Source: Chloroflexota bacterium (GTDB lineage: Bacteria > Chloroflexota > Anaerolineae > Anaerolineales > UBA4823). Taken from it: 64,000 bases of DNA. Positions 40,851 to 50,729 of the stretch are shown piece after piece. A program made the translations under genes and the position numbers. The stretch covers positions 62,001 to 126,000 of the forward strand of contig JAJUJL010000012.1 of the NCBI GenBank assembly GCA_029265355.1, read 5' to 3'. The number at the start of each line of letters is the position of its first letter. Position 1 is the stretch's first letter. The notes under the pieces were generated by a model. It saw only the letters and a list, made by a program, of their open reading frames with translations. It was not told the DNA's origin and made no database searches.

Positions 40851-42182
40851 TTAATGATTGCCCATTGACTGAGACTGGTTCATCATCAAACCGGCCGCTT
40901 TCCTGCCGATCTCTACGGCGAAGTTGGTGCCGCGATCCCAGGGGTACACCTGGCTCATGCTGGCGTAGTACAGCCCAGGCAGCGGCGTCTGGATGCTGGG
41001 GATGTTCTTTGAATGATTCACCAGCGGCACCGGTTGGGCGTAAACGGTGCGGAACAGCCAGGTCTTCTGCACCCACGCAGGTGTAAAATCCGGGTTGATG
41101 CGACTGAAAGCTGGCAAGAAGCGCTGCAAGAGTTGCTCCTGCGACAGGGAGAAGTATTCGTGCTCCGGCTCCAGGTAATCGCCGGCATACACGATGTGGC
41201 TGCCGCCGAAGTATGCCGGTGAGAGGAAATTGGTATGCTCAACCAGCGCCAGGAAGGGGAAACCCGCCGACTTAGGCAGGTTGAACCAGTAATAACCTTG
41301 GGTGGAAAGCTGCTGCTGAAGAGCCAGCACCATCACCACCGCCCCCATGCTCTTGAGCTCTAAGAGACCTTTCAGGTAATCCGGCGGCAAGGACGGCGCC
41401 ATCTTAGCCAGCAGCGCCGGCGAGGTGGTGCTCAGCACCTGTTGGTACTGCGCCGGGCCTTTGGCAGTATCCAGCGTGAGCAGCCCGGCAGCATGCGGCT
41501 CGATGCGTCGCACGGCATGGTTCAGATGGATGCGAACGCCCATCTGGCGCAGCTTCTCAGCGAACTGGTCAGCAAAGGCCTGGAAGCCGCCCTGGTAGGT
41601 ACCCAGGCGGGTAGTGCGCGCTTTGAGCCGCGCCCACATCCAGGCCATGTTAACCTGGGAGGCGTAGCGCTCGCCAAACTTGCCGATCATCAGCGGTTGC
41701 CACATCAGCTCATACACCCGATCGCCGGCCCAGCGACGCATCCAGGCGTCCACGGTGGTTTTCTCGAAAGCCTGCCAGTTGTTGGTCAGGCGCAGGTAAA
41801 GCCCAACCAGACCGAAGCGCAGCTTGTCGATGCCAAAACCCAGCCCCGGAAAGGCCAGCGCCGCCGGGATCGAATCGAAGGGGTAGAAACGCCCGTTGTG
41901 GTACATCACCGTGTAGGGCCGTGGGAAGAGCACTTTGTCGCTCCAGCCCAGCTCTTCGATCAATCCCAGCATGTGGCGGTCGCTTTGGAACCAATGGTGG
42001 TAGAACTTTTCCACCGACCAATCCCAGCCCGGCTCTTTGAAGCCAGACGCCAGGCCGCCGACGTAATCGTTGGCCTCGTAGATGGTGACGTGATGCCCGG
42101 CGCGCGCCAGGTCGTAGGCGGCCGCCATGCCGCCGATGCCGGCGCCCAAGATGGCAATGTTTTTGCGATTCTCTTGTGTCAT
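40851..42182 (-). CDS. FAD-dependent amine-oxidase/protoporphyrinogen-oxidase-like protein
   Basis: The 443-residue protein opens with the FAD dinucleotide motif [24 protein letters not shown] (core [10 protein letters not shown]) and has [12 protein letters not shown] after the second strand. The C-terminal [22 protein letters not shown] is a second FAD contact. It belongs to the flavin amine oxidase/HemG-like superfamily, often paired with glycosyl- or polyprenyl-lipid enzymes. The gene follows a flippase-like gene by 16 nt, and they may act on the same lipid pathway (inference). Confidence 0.82.
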   Translation of the reverse strand: MTQENRKNIAILGAGIGGMAAAYDLARAGHHVTIYEANDYVGGLASGFKEPGWDWSVEKFYHHWFQSDRHMLGLIEELGWSDKVLFPRPYTVMYHNGRFYPFDSIPAALAFPGLGFGIDKLRFGLVGLYLRLTNNWQAFEKTTVDAWMRRWAGDRVYELMWQPLMIGKFGERYASQVNMAWMWARLKARTTRLGTYQGGFQAFADQFAEKLRQMGVRIHLNHAVRRIEPHAAGLLTLDTAKGPAQYQQVLSTTSPALLAKMAPSLPPDYLKGLLELKSMGAVVMVLALQQQLSTQGYYWFNLPKSAGFPFLALVEHTNFLSPAYFGGSHIVYAGDYLEPEHEYFSLSQEQLLQRFLPAFSRINPDFTPAWVQKTWLFRTVYAQPVPLVNHSKNIPSIQTPLPGLYYASMSQVYPWDRGTNFAVEIGRKAAGLMMNQSQSMGNH

Positions 42183-42198
42183 GCAGTTTCCTGTGTGT

Positions 42199-43248
42199 TT
42201 ATCCGGCTTCGTCGGGCAGGGCAGGTGGTTTTTCGACCTGCATTTCCCGGGCCAGGTTTTCGCTCCAGCGCACCCCCTCGCGCGCCAGATAGTAAGCGCC
42301 CAGGGCTGTGATTGGCACCCACAGGGCGACGTGCAATACCAGGGTGTAAGCCGCCGCCAGCGCCTGTGGCACATTGAACGCTACCAGCACGGCAATGCCC
42401 GGCCCATCGAAGGTGCCGATGTAACCCGGGGCGGAGGGGATGGTGGTTGCCAGGTTGACGATACCGTTCATCAGCATCAACGCAAAGAAGCTCACCTCGA
42501 AAGGGAAGGCATGCATCACGAACCAGTATTTGCCGGTTTCAAACAGCCAGATGACCACCGATGTCACGAAGACCATCAGCGCGTCGCGCGGCGAGCGCAG
42601 CGATTCCAGCCCGCCCAGGAATTTCTCGACCAGCCCCTGGGCTCGGGATTGAAAACGCACCGGTAAAAATCGCACCACCAGCGTATGCGCCAGTCGGTTG
42701 GCCTGGACGGGGAATGCCGCTGCCAGCAAGAAGAGCGCCAGGGCGCCGACAAAGGCTGCCGTTCCCCACAGCGCCAGGCTTTGGATATCGCCGATGAAGC
42801 CCGAGTTGTGCGTCAGGCGCGCCAGCTCGGGCAGGTTCAGGAAGACGAATGCCAGCATGACCACACCATCGTAAACGCGCTCGACGATGATGGTTGCCAG
42901 CGAGGCCGAGATGGGCACCCCCTCGCGCCGTTTGAGGATCACCGCTCGCAGCACCTCGCCGGCGCGCGCTGGGTAAATGTTGTTGCCCATGTAACCGATC
43001 GCCACCACGGGGAACATCTCGCGCGTGGAAATGGCCTTCACCGGGCGCAGCAGGTAATGCCAGCGCCAGGCCCGCGCCCACACGCCCAGGAAATACACCG
43101 CCACCCCCGGAAGCAGCCACCAGTAATTGGCTTGCTGCAAGGCGGCGCCCAGGTCTTCCAGGTGCAGGCCGCGCAGCGCCAGGTACAGGAAGGCCAGGCT
43201 GATCACCAGCCCCAGCCAGAATTGCCAGCGTTTGATCCAGCTCATCAT
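42199..43248 (-). CDS. LPG_synthase_TM / UPF0104-type integral membrane protein
   Basis: The 349-residue polytopic protein has about eight helices with [32 protein letters not shown] and [13 protein letters not shown], the signature of the lysylphosphatidylglycerol synthase membrane (flippase-like) family. Start ATG 43248 (or 43245) follows GGATGGA. It lacks the catalytic aminoacyl-transfer domain, so it probably flips or handles a lipid. It precedes the FAD oxidoreductase. Confidence 0.85.
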   Translation of the reverse strand: MMSWIKRWQFWLGLVISLAFLYLALRGLHLEDLGAALQQANYWWLLPGVAVYFLGVWARAWRWHYLLRPVKAISTREMFPVVAIGYMGNNIYPARAGEVLRAVILKRREGVPISASLATIIVERVYDGVVMLAFVFLNLPELARLTHNSGFIGDIQSLALWGTAAFVGALALFLLAAAFPVQANRLAHTLVVRFLPVRFQSRAQGLVEKFLGGLESLRSPRDALMVFVTSVVIWLFETGKYWFVMHAFPFEVSFFALMLMNGIVNLATTIPSAPGYIGTFDGPGIAVLVAFNVPQALAAAYTLVLHVALWVPITALGAYYLAREGVRWSENLAREMQVEKPPALPDEAG

Positions 43249-43377
43249 TCCATCCGCAATTTTTGGCGTGTTGTGCGAGCATCGCTCGCAATCAACACGC
43301 CTTGTTCTGGTATGTATAACGCAGCCGTGCCCAGCTTCTGACAGAGCCAGGGCGGCTGGTAATGGCATCCAGGGGAT

Positions 43378-43390
43378 TATAATACCCAGC
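43378..43390 (+). promoter_or_regulatory. -10 box giving a leaderless transcript
   Basis: TATAAT (43378-43383) is separated from ATG 43391 by ACCCAGC, 7 nt. No ribosome site fits between. The miaB promoter has almost the same text before its ATG. Confidence 0.6.
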
Positions 43391-44773
43391 ATGCCAAAGC
43401 GCCGGGTTTTCTTGCTGGTTTTGGTCGTTGTTGCATCGCTTGTACTGGCAGGTGTACTGGTTTACCGCTGGGGAACACCCCGCCTGGTGCAAATGCAGCC
43501 GGAAGGCGGCGCGCAGGGCATCCCTGCCGGCGCTCCGCTGCGATTGACTTTCTCGCGCGAGATGCAACGCGCAACCGTGGAAGAGCAGCTCAAATTGCAG
43601 CCAAATGTGCAGGGCCAGCTTGCCTGGGAAGGGCGCACGCTGACTTTCACCCCCGCCCAGCCCTGGCCCAGCGGGGGCACAGTGCAAGTCAGGCTGGGAA
43701 AGGGCGGACGGGCAGCAGGTTTCCTGTCGCTGCCCCTTTCTCAAGAATACATCTGGAGCTTCGATGTGGCTGCACCGCGCCTGACCTACTTATACCCCTC
43801 GACTGGCCCCGCCGGAATTTACAGCTTGAACCTGACTACTGGGGAGATTCAGACGCTGGTTCCTGAAAGCGAAAACGTGCTCGATTTTGATGTGAGCAGT
43901 ACTGGCGTTGAAATCTACTACACCGACGCGCCGCCGGACGGCAGCACCGTGCTGCACCGCTTGAACATTTTGGCCGGTGAGGACCAGGTCCTACTGGCCT
44001 GTGACCAGTCCCTGTGCCGCGCTGGTGCAATCTCACCGGCAGGGGACTTCCTGGCTTACGAGCGCACCCCCCTGGACGAGTCCGCCGCCACCCAGGTTTG
44101 GCTGCTGCCGTTGGAAAATGACGCGCCGGCTCAGCCCTTTGCCGCCGGCGAAGCTGCCCACCAGACACAGTCGCCGCATTGGTCGCCAACAGGTTTGCTC
44201 ACTTACTACGATTCCACCCTCGCCGGCTTTGTGGTGCTGGACCCACGTTTTGGTCAGATCGCTCGCTTCCCAGGTCAGACCGGCATGCCCGGCGACTGGG
44301 ATGTACAGGGAGAGCACTATGTCTTCCCTGAAGTCGAGCTCGACCCACTCAGCAGCTCGCCTGCCTTGACCGACGTGGTCACCGTATCTTCCAGCCACCT
44401 GCTGCGCTTCCGCCTGGACGGCAGTTTTGTTGACCTGACCCGGTCCAACGATGTCGAAGACGCCTCTCCGTCTTTTTCGCCGGATGGTAACCGTATCGCT
44501 TTCGGGCGTAAGTTCCTCGATCCTGAGCGTTGGTCATACGGACGGCAGGTTTGGTTCATGAACGCCGATGGAAACGAGGCGCGCCAGGTGACCGATGAAC
44601 CGCCCTACAACCACTATGACTTTGCCTGGAGCCCGGATGGCGCCTGGTTGGCGTATGTGCGTTTTAACAAAGACCGCTTGACCGATTTGCCCGAACTGTG
44701 GTTGATGAACGCAGATGGCAGCCAGCCGCGTGAGATGATCAAGGGAGCGTATGCACCGCAATGGATACCCTAG
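43391..44773 (+). CDS. Membrane-anchored Big_5 / WD40-like (PD40) protein
   Basis: ATG 43391 gives 460 residues with an N-terminal anchor (about 6-25), a Big_5-type Ig-like domain (PEGGAQGIPAGAPLRLTFSREMQRATVEE, in part) and TolB-like beta-propeller units with SPDGNRIAFGRKF and WSPDGAWLAYVRF. It faces outside the membrane and probably binds a protein or peptidoglycan ligand. Its stop overlaps the next start by 13 nt. Confidence 0.82.
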   Translation: MPKRRVFLLVLVVVASLVLAGVLVYRWGTPRLVQMQPEGGAQGIPAGAPLRLTFSREMQRATVEEQLKLQPNVQGQLAWEGRTLTFTPAQPWPSGGTVQVRLGKGGRAAGFLSLPLSQEYIWSFDVAAPRLTYLYPSTGPAGIYSLNLTTGEIQTLVPESENVLDFDVSSTGVEIYYTDAPPDGSTVLHRLNILAGEDQVLLACDQSLCRAGAISPAGDFLAYERTPLDESAATQVWLLPLENDAPAQPFAAGEAAHQTQSPHWSPTGLLTYYDSTLAGFVVLDPRFGQIARFPGQTGMPGDWDVQGEHYVFPEVELDPLSSSPALTDVVTVSSSHLLRFRLDGSFVDLTRSNDVEDASPSFSPDGNRIAFGRKFLDPERWSYGRQVWFMNADGNEARQVTDEPPYNHYDFAWSPDGAWLAYVRFNKDRLTDLPELWLMNADGSQPREMIKGAYAPQWIP

Positions 44774-45294
44774 AAGCACATCAATCGCCAGTCATTGAAC
44801 AGCCTGCGCCCGATTTTAGCCTGCCAGACCTGGACGGCCAACTGCACCAGTTATCCGGCTACGCAAGGCGCATCGTGGTGCTTAACTTCTGGTCGGCGGA
44901 ATGTCCGCACGCCGAGCGCACCGACCGGGAGCTGCTGCGCTTGCAGGCGCAATGGGGCGACAAAGTCGTCGTTTTGAATATCGCTTCCAATGCCAATGAG
45001 CCGCTCGAGTTGCTGCGCCAGGTTGCGCTGGTCCGCAGCCTTTCCATTGTGCTGCGGGACGATAACCACGCCGTTGCCGATCTCTACGCGGCGGTGACCA
45101 CGCCGCACATTTATGTGATCGACGCCCAGGGCTTGCTGCGCTACCAGGGGGCTTTCGACGACGTCAATTTCCGCCAGCGCAGGCCGACTCGCGAGTATTG
45201 CAAAGAAGCCGTAGAAGCATTGTTGGCAGGGCAGCGGCCGCCGGTGGAGCAGACTCCGTCCTACGGCTGCACCATCGTGCGCCATGCATTGTAA
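44761..45294 (+). CDS. Redoxin (peroxiredoxin-like) protein with one active-site cysteine
   Basis: The 177-residue protein has a thioredoxin fold with APDFSLPDLDG, VVLNFWSAECPHAERT and TTPHIYVIDAQG. Only Cys48 remains of the usual CxxC, so it resembles peroxiredoxin-like or single-cysteine redoxins. Further cysteines occur in EYCKEA and SYGCTIV. No signal peptide is seen. Overlap with the upstream membrane protein suggests co-expression. Confidence 0.82.
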   Translation: MDTLEAHQSPVIEQPAPDFSLPDLDGQLHQLSGYARRIVVLNFWSAECPHAERTDRELLRLQAQWGDKVVVLNIASNANEPLELLRQVALVRSLSIVLRDDNHAVADLYAAVTTPHIYVIDAQGLLRYQGAFDDVNFRQRRPTREYCKEAVEALLAGQRPPVEQTPSYGCTIVRHAL

Positions 45295-45569
45295 GCGTTC
45301 AAGCATTAAGGGTTCGATGATTTAAACACACAAGCTGAATCTCCCGTCATTTGAAGCATCCTTCTGGGGAGCGTAACCTGGAACTTCGCCTCCCAGTCCG
45401 ATAAACCTTTCGGTCGCTGAGCGAAGCTGTGCTTCACCGCTTCCTCGGAGTGACGTTCTTTATCGCTCCGACTCTGTATCGCTTTTGGAGGCCGGAAATT
45501 CCAGTCGGTGCGCCTGCGAACAATTGAAATTCCCAAGTATAATCATACAATATTTGTCCGAATTATGCC
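45295..45569. other. Intergenic stretch with repeat-like palindromes
   Basis: No gene is seen. GAGCGAAGCTGTGCTTCACCGC and GGAGTGACGTTC segments resemble short dispersed repeats seen elsewhere in the window, in degenerate form. The right part turns AT-rich ahead of the promoter at 45570. Confidence 0.45.
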
Positions 45570-45598
45570 TTGACAATATAGTCCATTTGTTCTATATT
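45570..45598 (+). promoter_or_regulatory. Strong sigma70-type promoter
   Basis: TTGACA (45570-45575) and TATATT (45593-45598) are separated by 17 bp. Transcription would begin near 45605, which is an ATG. It should drive the FAD-linked oxidase gene. Confidence 0.8.
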
Positions 45599-45604
45599 GT
45601 GGCT

Positions 45605-45670
45605 ATGCTTCACCAGGGAAATAACCGTTGGCCAGGAAAAATGCCATGCAGTCCGATAATCGAGATGTGA
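45605..45670 (+). CDS. Possible leaderless 21-residue ORF overlapping the oxidase start
   Basis: ATG 45605 lies 6 nt after the -10 box and opens 21 codons (MLHQGNNRWPG...) ending at TGA 45668-45670, beyond the oxidase start at 45646 and in a different frame. If used, it would couple or limit oxidase translation. It may equally be chance. Confidence 0.3.
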   Translation: MLHQGNNRWPGKMPCSPIIEM

Positions 45671-47076
45671 AAAACGTCCGCAGCGATAGCAAGCATAATG
45701 CTGCCAAAGGCGAGATTGCGCTCGCCAAGATTCGCCGAGCAGTCAGAGGACAGGTTATTGTGCCTGGCGATGCTGCGTATGAGGAGTCGTGCACGGTATT
45801 CTACGGAGGCATCGACAAGAAACCGAGGCTGGTTATTCGCCCGGTGGATGCCGCCGACGTGGCGCACACGGTCTCGCTGGCGCGCGAGAATGGCCTGGAA
45901 CTGGCCGTGCGCAGCGGAGGCCACAGCAGCGCCGGTCACAGCCTATCTGACGGCGGCGTCGTGCTGGATCTGCGCGACATGAAAGCGCTGCACATTGACC
46001 CTGCCAGCCGCACGGCCTGGGCGCAAACCGGCCTGACCGCCGGAGAATACACTGCGGCGGCTGACGCTTACGACCTGGCGACCGGTTTCGGCGACGCCGC
46101 CTCGGTGGGCATCGGCGGGATCACGCTGGGCGGCGGCATCGGCTACCTGGTGCGTAAGCACGGCCTGACCATCGACAGCCTGCTGGCAGCCGAAGTGGTG
46201 ACCGCTGATGGGCAGGTGCTGCAAGTGGATGCCGAGACGCACCCCGACCTGTTCTGGGCGATGCGCGGCGGGGGCGGCAACTTCGGCGTGGCGACCCGCT
46301 TCCAGTTCCGCCTGCACGAGCTGGGCACGATCATGGGCGGGATGCTTTTCCTGCCGGCGACGCCTGAGACCATCGCTGGTTTCATCGCCGAGGCCGAGGC
46401 CGCGCCGGAAGAGCTTTCCACCATTGCTAACATCATGCCTGCCCCACCGATGCCCTTCATCCCAGAGGAACTGTACGGCAAAATGATCATTTTCGGGATG
46501 ATGGTGTACGCTGGGGATAGCCAGGCTGGAGAGCGCGTTGTGGCGCCATTCCGGGCGCTGGCGAAACCGCTCGCCAACATGCTGCGCCCCATGCGCTATC
46601 CGGAAATGTACATGCCAGAGGAAGAAGGCAACCGCCCAACCGCTGCTGCACAGACCTTATTCCTCGATCGGGTCGACCACGGTACCGCCCAAACAATTAT
46701 CCAATATCTACAGGATTCTGACGCCGGGATGCGCGTCGCGCAACTGCGCGTGCTCGGCGGAGCGATGAGCCGCGTACCGGTCGAGGCGACCGCTTTCGCC
46801 CATCGCCATTCGCGCATCATGGCGAGCGTAGCGGCATTTTACGAAGGCCCAGAAGACCGGCTGGCGCGGCAGGCGTGGGTAGAAGGTTTTGCCAAAGCCT
46901 TGCAGCAGAGCGATCGGGGCGCGTATGTGAACTTCCTGGGAGACGAGGGCGCGGAAAGAGTGCGCTCCGCTTATCCCGGCGCCACCTGGGACAGGCTCAG
47001 GCAAGTCAAGCAGCGCTATGACCCGACCAATCTGTTCCGGCTCAATCAGAACATACCGCCAGCCGAGCAAGCGTAG
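45646..47076 (+). CDS. FAD-linked oxidase, berberine-bridge-enzyme type
   Basis: The 476-residue protein has the PCMH-type FAD domain with RSGGHSSAGHS (His for covalent FAD) and SVGIGGITLGGGIGYLVRKHGLTID, shown in part, and the C-terminal BBE segment RYDPTNLFRLNQNI. The second covalent Cys of bicovalent members is absent (GFGDAASVGIGG), so flavin is probably bound once. ATG 45646 follows AGGAAAA; TTG 45628 is an alternative. No signal peptide. It oxidises an alcohol, sugar or alkaloid-like substrate that cannot be named. Confidence 0.88.
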   Translation: MQSDNRDVKNVRSDSKHNAAKGEIALAKIRRAVRGQVIVPGDAAYEESCTVFYGGIDKKPRLVIRPVDAADVAHTVSLARENGLELAVRSGGHSSAGHSLSDGGVVLDLRDMKALHIDPASRTAWAQTGLTAGEYTAAADAYDLATGFGDAASVGIGGITLGGGIGYLVRKHGLTIDSLLAAEVVTADGQVLQVDAETHPDLFWAMRGGGGNFGVATRFQFRLHELGTIMGGMLFLPATPETIAGFIAEAEAAPEELSTIANIMPAPPMPFIPEELYGKMIIFGMMVYAGDSQAGERVVAPFRALAKPLANMLRPMRYPEMYMPEEEGNRPTAAAQTLFLDRVDHGTAQTIIQYLQDSDAGMRVAQLRVLGGAMSRVPVEATAFAHRHSRIMASVAAFYEGPEDRLARQAWVEGFAKALQQSDRGAYVNFLGDEGAERVRSAYPGATWDRLRQVKQRYDPTNLFRLNQNIPPAEQA

Positions 47077-47080
47077 CTAT

Positions 47081-48016
47081 TTAATAGCTCAGCTCGCCGC
47101 GCGCCTTCTTCTCCTGTGGCAGCAAGCAGGCGTATAAAAACTCATGCACCGGCGTGGGCACGCCAAACTGGCGACCCATGCGCACCACGGCGCCGTTTTG
47201 CGATTCCAGCTCGGAGGGGCGCCCGTCGGCGATATCGCGCTGCATGGAAGCCAGAACACCCACAGGCAGGTTGTCGATGAACGCCAGGCGGCGCTCGACG
47301 GCGTCTTCCGGCAAGTTCACACCGCGCGCTTGCGCTACCGCCTGCACCTCTTTCAGGGCATGCACCAGCAGTTCACGCGTCTCCGGCAGCGAGCGCACCA
47401 CGCCCACCGGCGCTCGGGTGACAGCGCCCATGCCGCTGATGGAAGCGATAAACATGAATTTGGTCCACATGGCAACCAGGATATTCGCTGGCACCTCTGC
47501 ATTCACGCCGGCGCGCAGGAAAGCCTGGCGCAGGTTCTCAGCGCGTGGGCTGGGGGCGCCGTCCAGCTCGCCAAAAGCCACGTAGGGCTCGATGCCGACA
47601 TGCCGGATCTCACCCGGCGCAGCCAACAGGACCGAGATTTGGCACATACCGCCCAGCACGTGCGCTTTCCCCAACACAGCCGCAAGCTGCTCCGGCGCTT
47701 CGACGCCGTTTTGCAGCGGGACAACAAAGGTGTGTTTTCCTACCAGTGGGCGCAAGGCGTGCGCCGCTTCCGGCACCTGCCAGGCCTTGACGCCCAGCAA
47801 GATAACATCCACTTCCCCCAACTTAGCAGGGTCGTCCGTTGCCTGCGCCGGCTGGATATGAAAATCACCTTTGATGCTCTTGACGGTCAAGCCGTGTTTT
47901 TGGATGGCTTCCAGGTGCGCCCCACGGGCGATGAATGTCACTTCTTCGCCCGCCTGCGCTAACCGCCCGCCGAAATACCCACCCACACCTCCGCTTCCGT
48001 AAACTGCAATGCGCAT
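47081..48016 (-). CDS. panE: 2-dehydropantoate 2-reductase (ketopantoate reductase)
   Basis: The 311-residue protein opens with MRIAVYGSGGVGGYFGGRLA, the NADP-binding motif of ApbA/PanE, and has VPLQNGVEAPEQLA, ATRE-less NILVAMWTKFMFIASISGMGA (catalytic Lys in W-T-K) and PSELESQNGAVVRMG. It reduces ketopantoate in coenzyme A synthesis; some paralogues act on other 2-oxo acids. ATG 48016 follows AGGAG. The stop lies 4 nt from that of the convergent oxidase gene. Confidence 0.87.
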   Translation of the reverse strand: MRIAVYGSGGVGGYFGGRLAQAGEEVTFIARGAHLEAIQKHGLTVKSIKGDFHIQPAQATDDPAKLGEVDVILLGVKAWQVPEAAHALRPLVGKHTFVVPLQNGVEAPEQLAAVLGKAHVLGGMCQISVLLAAPGEIRHVGIEPYVAFGELDGAPSPRAENLRQAFLRAGVNAEVPANILVAMWTKFMFIASISGMGAVTRAPVGVVRSLPETRELLVHALKEVQAVAQARGVNLPEDAVERRLAFIDNLPVGVLASMQRDIADGRPSELESQNGAVVRMGRQFGVPTPVHEFLYACLLPQEKKARGELSY

Positions 48017-48351
48017 AATCGCCGCTCCTTTTTTTAAACTGTCATCCTGAACGAAGTTCAAGGAACCAGATCCTTCACTGACCCGCCCTGCAGGTTGGTT
48101 CAGCGCCTGCCCTGGATGGGAATGAGGAGATGACATGACATCCTTGTGCGTGGCCACTGAAATGCGTCAACTTTTCGCCAGGGATCGACTTCTTCGATTA
48201 TACTCTCACCCCCTCCCTGCCCACTCCCATTTTGTGAAGCAAAAGAGATGGAGGGGGGCGCAGCCCTTTTCTCGCCGTCCCAAACCCCAAAAAATAGTGT
48301 ACAATCCCATCCACGCAACCAGCCCGCAATCAGGGCAATGGATGAGGAGCT
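48017..48351. other. Divergent intergenic region
   Basis: No gene is seen. 48042-48079 holds GTCATCCTGAACGAAGTTCA and AGATCCTTC, a short repeat related to 24968-24990. TACAAT near 48299-48304 is a possible -10 box for the LysM gene. Confidence 0.5.
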
Positions 48352-49104
48352 ATGAGTGATAAAGAACGTGCACAAGATGTAATCGATGCCTACCGCCGGC
48401 ACCAACAAAGGGTGCGCAGCGCGCCGCTAATCATTGGCATTGCCGCCTTGCTGGTTGTCATCGGCGCGGCTATCCTAATTTTCTGGCTGCTGGGACCAGA
48501 CCGGCCGGCGTTTTCCTTGTTCGCCACCGCGACCCCGACACCGACCAATACGGCAACTGCTACGGCCACTTCTACGGTGACGCTCACCCCCACCAGCACT
48601 TCCACGCCGACGCTTACCCCCACCATCACCGAGACGCCCACCCCCACCGGACCGTTCGTATATGTCGTGGTGCAGGGCGATACGCTCTTCGATATCGCCC
48701 AGCGCTTCAACGTAGATCTGTTCGTGCTGATTGCCATCAACGGCCTGGATCCCACCAACCCGGTAATTGATATTGGCGACCAGCTTACCATCCCCAGCGC
48801 CGACACCGAACTGCCCACAGCCACGGCTCTGCCGGACAATCTGCGCAGAGGTTCGATCATCGAGCACCTGGTGCTGCCGGGAGAAACGCTGGCCATCATT
48901 GCCGAGCTGTACAACAGCACAATCGAGGCTATTGTCGAGGAGAACAGCCTCGATAACCCCAATGATATCTTTGCCGGTCAAAAACTGCGCGTGCCGGTCA
49001 ACCTGGTAACGCCGGTGCCAACCAACACCCCTGGCACACCGGGCATCCTGATTACCGCCCCGCCCACGGCCACAACTGCAGCGACCGCCACACCAACTCC
49101 CTGA
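48352..49104 (+). CDS. Membrane-anchored protein with two LysM domains
   Basis: The 250-residue protein has a short cytoplasmic N-terminus, one membrane helix (about 24-48), a Thr/Pro-rich stalk (about 55-100) and two LysM repeats: VVVQGDTLFDIAQRFNVD (about 102-148) and HLVLPGETLAIIAELYNS (about 170-215). LysM binds peptidoglycan or chitin-like glycans. It has no catalytic domain. GAGGAG precedes ATG 48352. A Thr/Pro-rich tail ends the protein. Confidence 0.88.
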   Translation: MSDKERAQDVIDAYRRHQQRVRSAPLIIGIAALLVVIGAAILIFWLLGPDRPAFSLFATATPTPTNTATATATSTVTLTPTSTSTPTLTPTITETPTPTGPFVYVVVQGDTLFDIAQRFNVDLFVLIAINGLDPTNPVIDIGDQLTIPSADTELPTATALPDNLRRGSIIEHLVLPGETLAIIAELYNSTIEAIVEENSLDNPNDIFAGQKLRVPVNLVTPVPTNTPGTPGILITAPPTATTAATATPTP

Positions 49105-49117
49105 GATCACCTGTATT

Positions 49118-49160
49118 CGTTGGGCGCTGTGCGAGCGTTTGTTTCACATAGCGCCCAACG
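49118..49160. terminator. Hairpin between convergent genes
   Basis: CGTTGGGCGCT (49118-49128) pairs perfectly with AGCGCCCAACG (49150-49160); the loop is 21 nt with further weak pairing. It lies between the LysM gene and the CapA-like gene and may stop transcription from both. Confidence 0.6.
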
Positions 49161-49166
49161 CTGCGC

Positions 49167-50729
49167 TTATAGCCCGGTACCCAGGATCACCAGCCACAGG
49201 CGCCCGCCTTGCTGGCGCAAGCCCACGAACAAACTCTTGTTGCGCACCCAGCCGTCCTCGCCCAGCTCGCCGTTGCCGGCGTGCCAGTGAGAAGGCTGAG
49301 AGGCGGGCACAGCCGGCTTTACTGAAAAAAGCACGCTGGCAAGGTATTCCACATCGTAGGCTGCTGCCAGCGCCTGGGCTTCCTGCACGCGATGGATTTC
49401 ATAAGCGGAGAGGCGCTGGTTATTCTCCAGATTTGGCGAGGCGGCATACTGCAGCCACTGCTCGAACAACTTCTGCACGGCGGCATCTTGCGCCATGTCA
49501 GCCAGGTCGTCGAGAGGCAGGCTGGAGAGATAGCCAGGCAGCCAACCTTGCGTGCCGACAGGTAGGCTGGCGAGGCGCATGCGCTCCAGCACCTCGGCGG
49601 CCTCGCCTGCTTCTGCGATGCTGACGGCGCCGTCCTGGTCGACATGCGTGGGGATGAGATCAAAGCCGGTGTAATGTGCGCCCTCGAAATACACCCTGAG
49701 AATGACCCCCTGCTGGTGATCGCGCAGGTCCTGGTCAAAGACAAAGTTGCCCAACCCGTAGAAGACCGGCACGCCATCGATCTGCTGCCAGCCCTGCACC
49801 ACGTGGGTATGGTTGCCTATCACCAGGTCAGCGCCGTATTCCACCGCCTTTTGCGCCAGGTCGCGCTGGATATAGGTTGGCGTGGGGCTGTCCTCCGGCC
49901 CCCAATGCGGCATGGCAATGACCACATCCGCAACCCGCCGGGCGGCGGCAATGGCGGCTTTTAGATTCTCGGGCGTGAGCACAGCGATGCCGGGCGTATA
50001 TGGGCCAGCGAAGGCCAGCGGCTCGATGTGCCCCAGCGAGACAAAACCGAAGCGCACGCCGTTCAGCTCAACCACCACCGGCTGCATGGCCTCGCTGTGC
50101 TCAGCGCCCGCGCCAATGGGAGTGATGCCCACGCGACGCAGATTCTGCAGCGTGTCGAAGAAAGCCCGGTCGCCGCAGTTGGTCAGGCCGCAGTTTTTGA
50201 TGTGGTTGGTGGCGGTGCTCATCAGGTCGAAGCCAGCGCGCTGCAGGGCGTCGGCGTTGTTCGCCTCACCCACCAGCACGTAAGTGCGCACACAACCGGT
50301 GCGCGGCGAGTGGTCGCTCAGCGTGGCGTTGAGCGTGCCGATCGCCAGGTCGGCGTCCTGGATCAGGCCGCGCACCTGCTCATAGGGATAATCTACATCA
50401 TCCCGGGCATCGATAGCTGCCTGCACACAGCGGGCGGGCACAATCACACCGGTGAACAGCAGCGTGGTGAGCGTTGGGATTGGCGTTAGCGTGACATGGG
50501 GAGGCGTGCCTGGGCTCGCGATGGGCGACAGGTCTGGCGTGGGCGAGGGCGGAGGAAAAGTGGGTGTATGTGTCAGGGGTGGCTGCGACGCCTCGATGGT
50601 CGGACTGGCAAGCGGCGATGGGGTCCCCGCAGAGGGCGCTGGTTCCGCCGCGGCGCGGTTGGGAGCACAGCCGCATACCTGGAGCGCCAGCACAAGCATC
50701 ATGAGTATGCCAATCGCCATTCGTCTCAT
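49167..50729 (-). CDS. CapA-family (PGA_cap metallophosphatase-like) lipoprotein
   Basis: The 520-residue protein has the lipobox LQVCGC, a Pro/Thr-rich stalk (about 25-85) and the PGA_cap domain with DADLAIGTLNATLSD, MSTATNHIKNCG, MPHWGPEDSPT, GADLVIGNHTHVVQG and FYGLGNFVFDQ. These residues bind metals in related phosphodiesterases. CapA proteins are linked to polyglutamate capsule synthesis, but no capB/C genes are here. Its ATG overlaps the queG stop by 4 nt. Confidence 0.88.
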   Translation of the reverse strand: MRRMAIGILMMLVLALQVCGCAPNRAAAEPAPSAGTPSPLASPTIEASQPPLTHTPTFPPPSPTPDLSPIASPGTPPHVTLTPIPTLTTLLFTGVIVPARCVQAAIDARDDVDYPYEQVRGLIQDADLAIGTLNATLSDHSPRTGCVRTYVLVGEANNADALQRAGFDLMSTATNHIKNCGLTNCGDRAFFDTLQNLRRVGITPIGAGAEHSEAMQPVVVELNGVRFGFVSLGHIEPLAFAGPYTPGIAVLTPENLKAAIAAARRVADVVIAMPHWGPEDSPTPTYIQRDLAQKAVEYGADLVIGNHTHVVQGWQQIDGVPVFYGLGNFVFDQDLRDHQQGVILRVYFEGAHYTGFDLIPTHVDQDGAVSIAEAGEAAEVLERMRLASLPVGTQGWLPGYLSSLPLDDLADMAQDAAVQKLFEQWLQYAASPNLENNQRLSAYEIHRVQEAQALAAAYDVEYLASVLFSVKPAVPASQPSHWHAGNGELGEDGWVRNKSLFVGLRQQGGRLWLVILGTGL

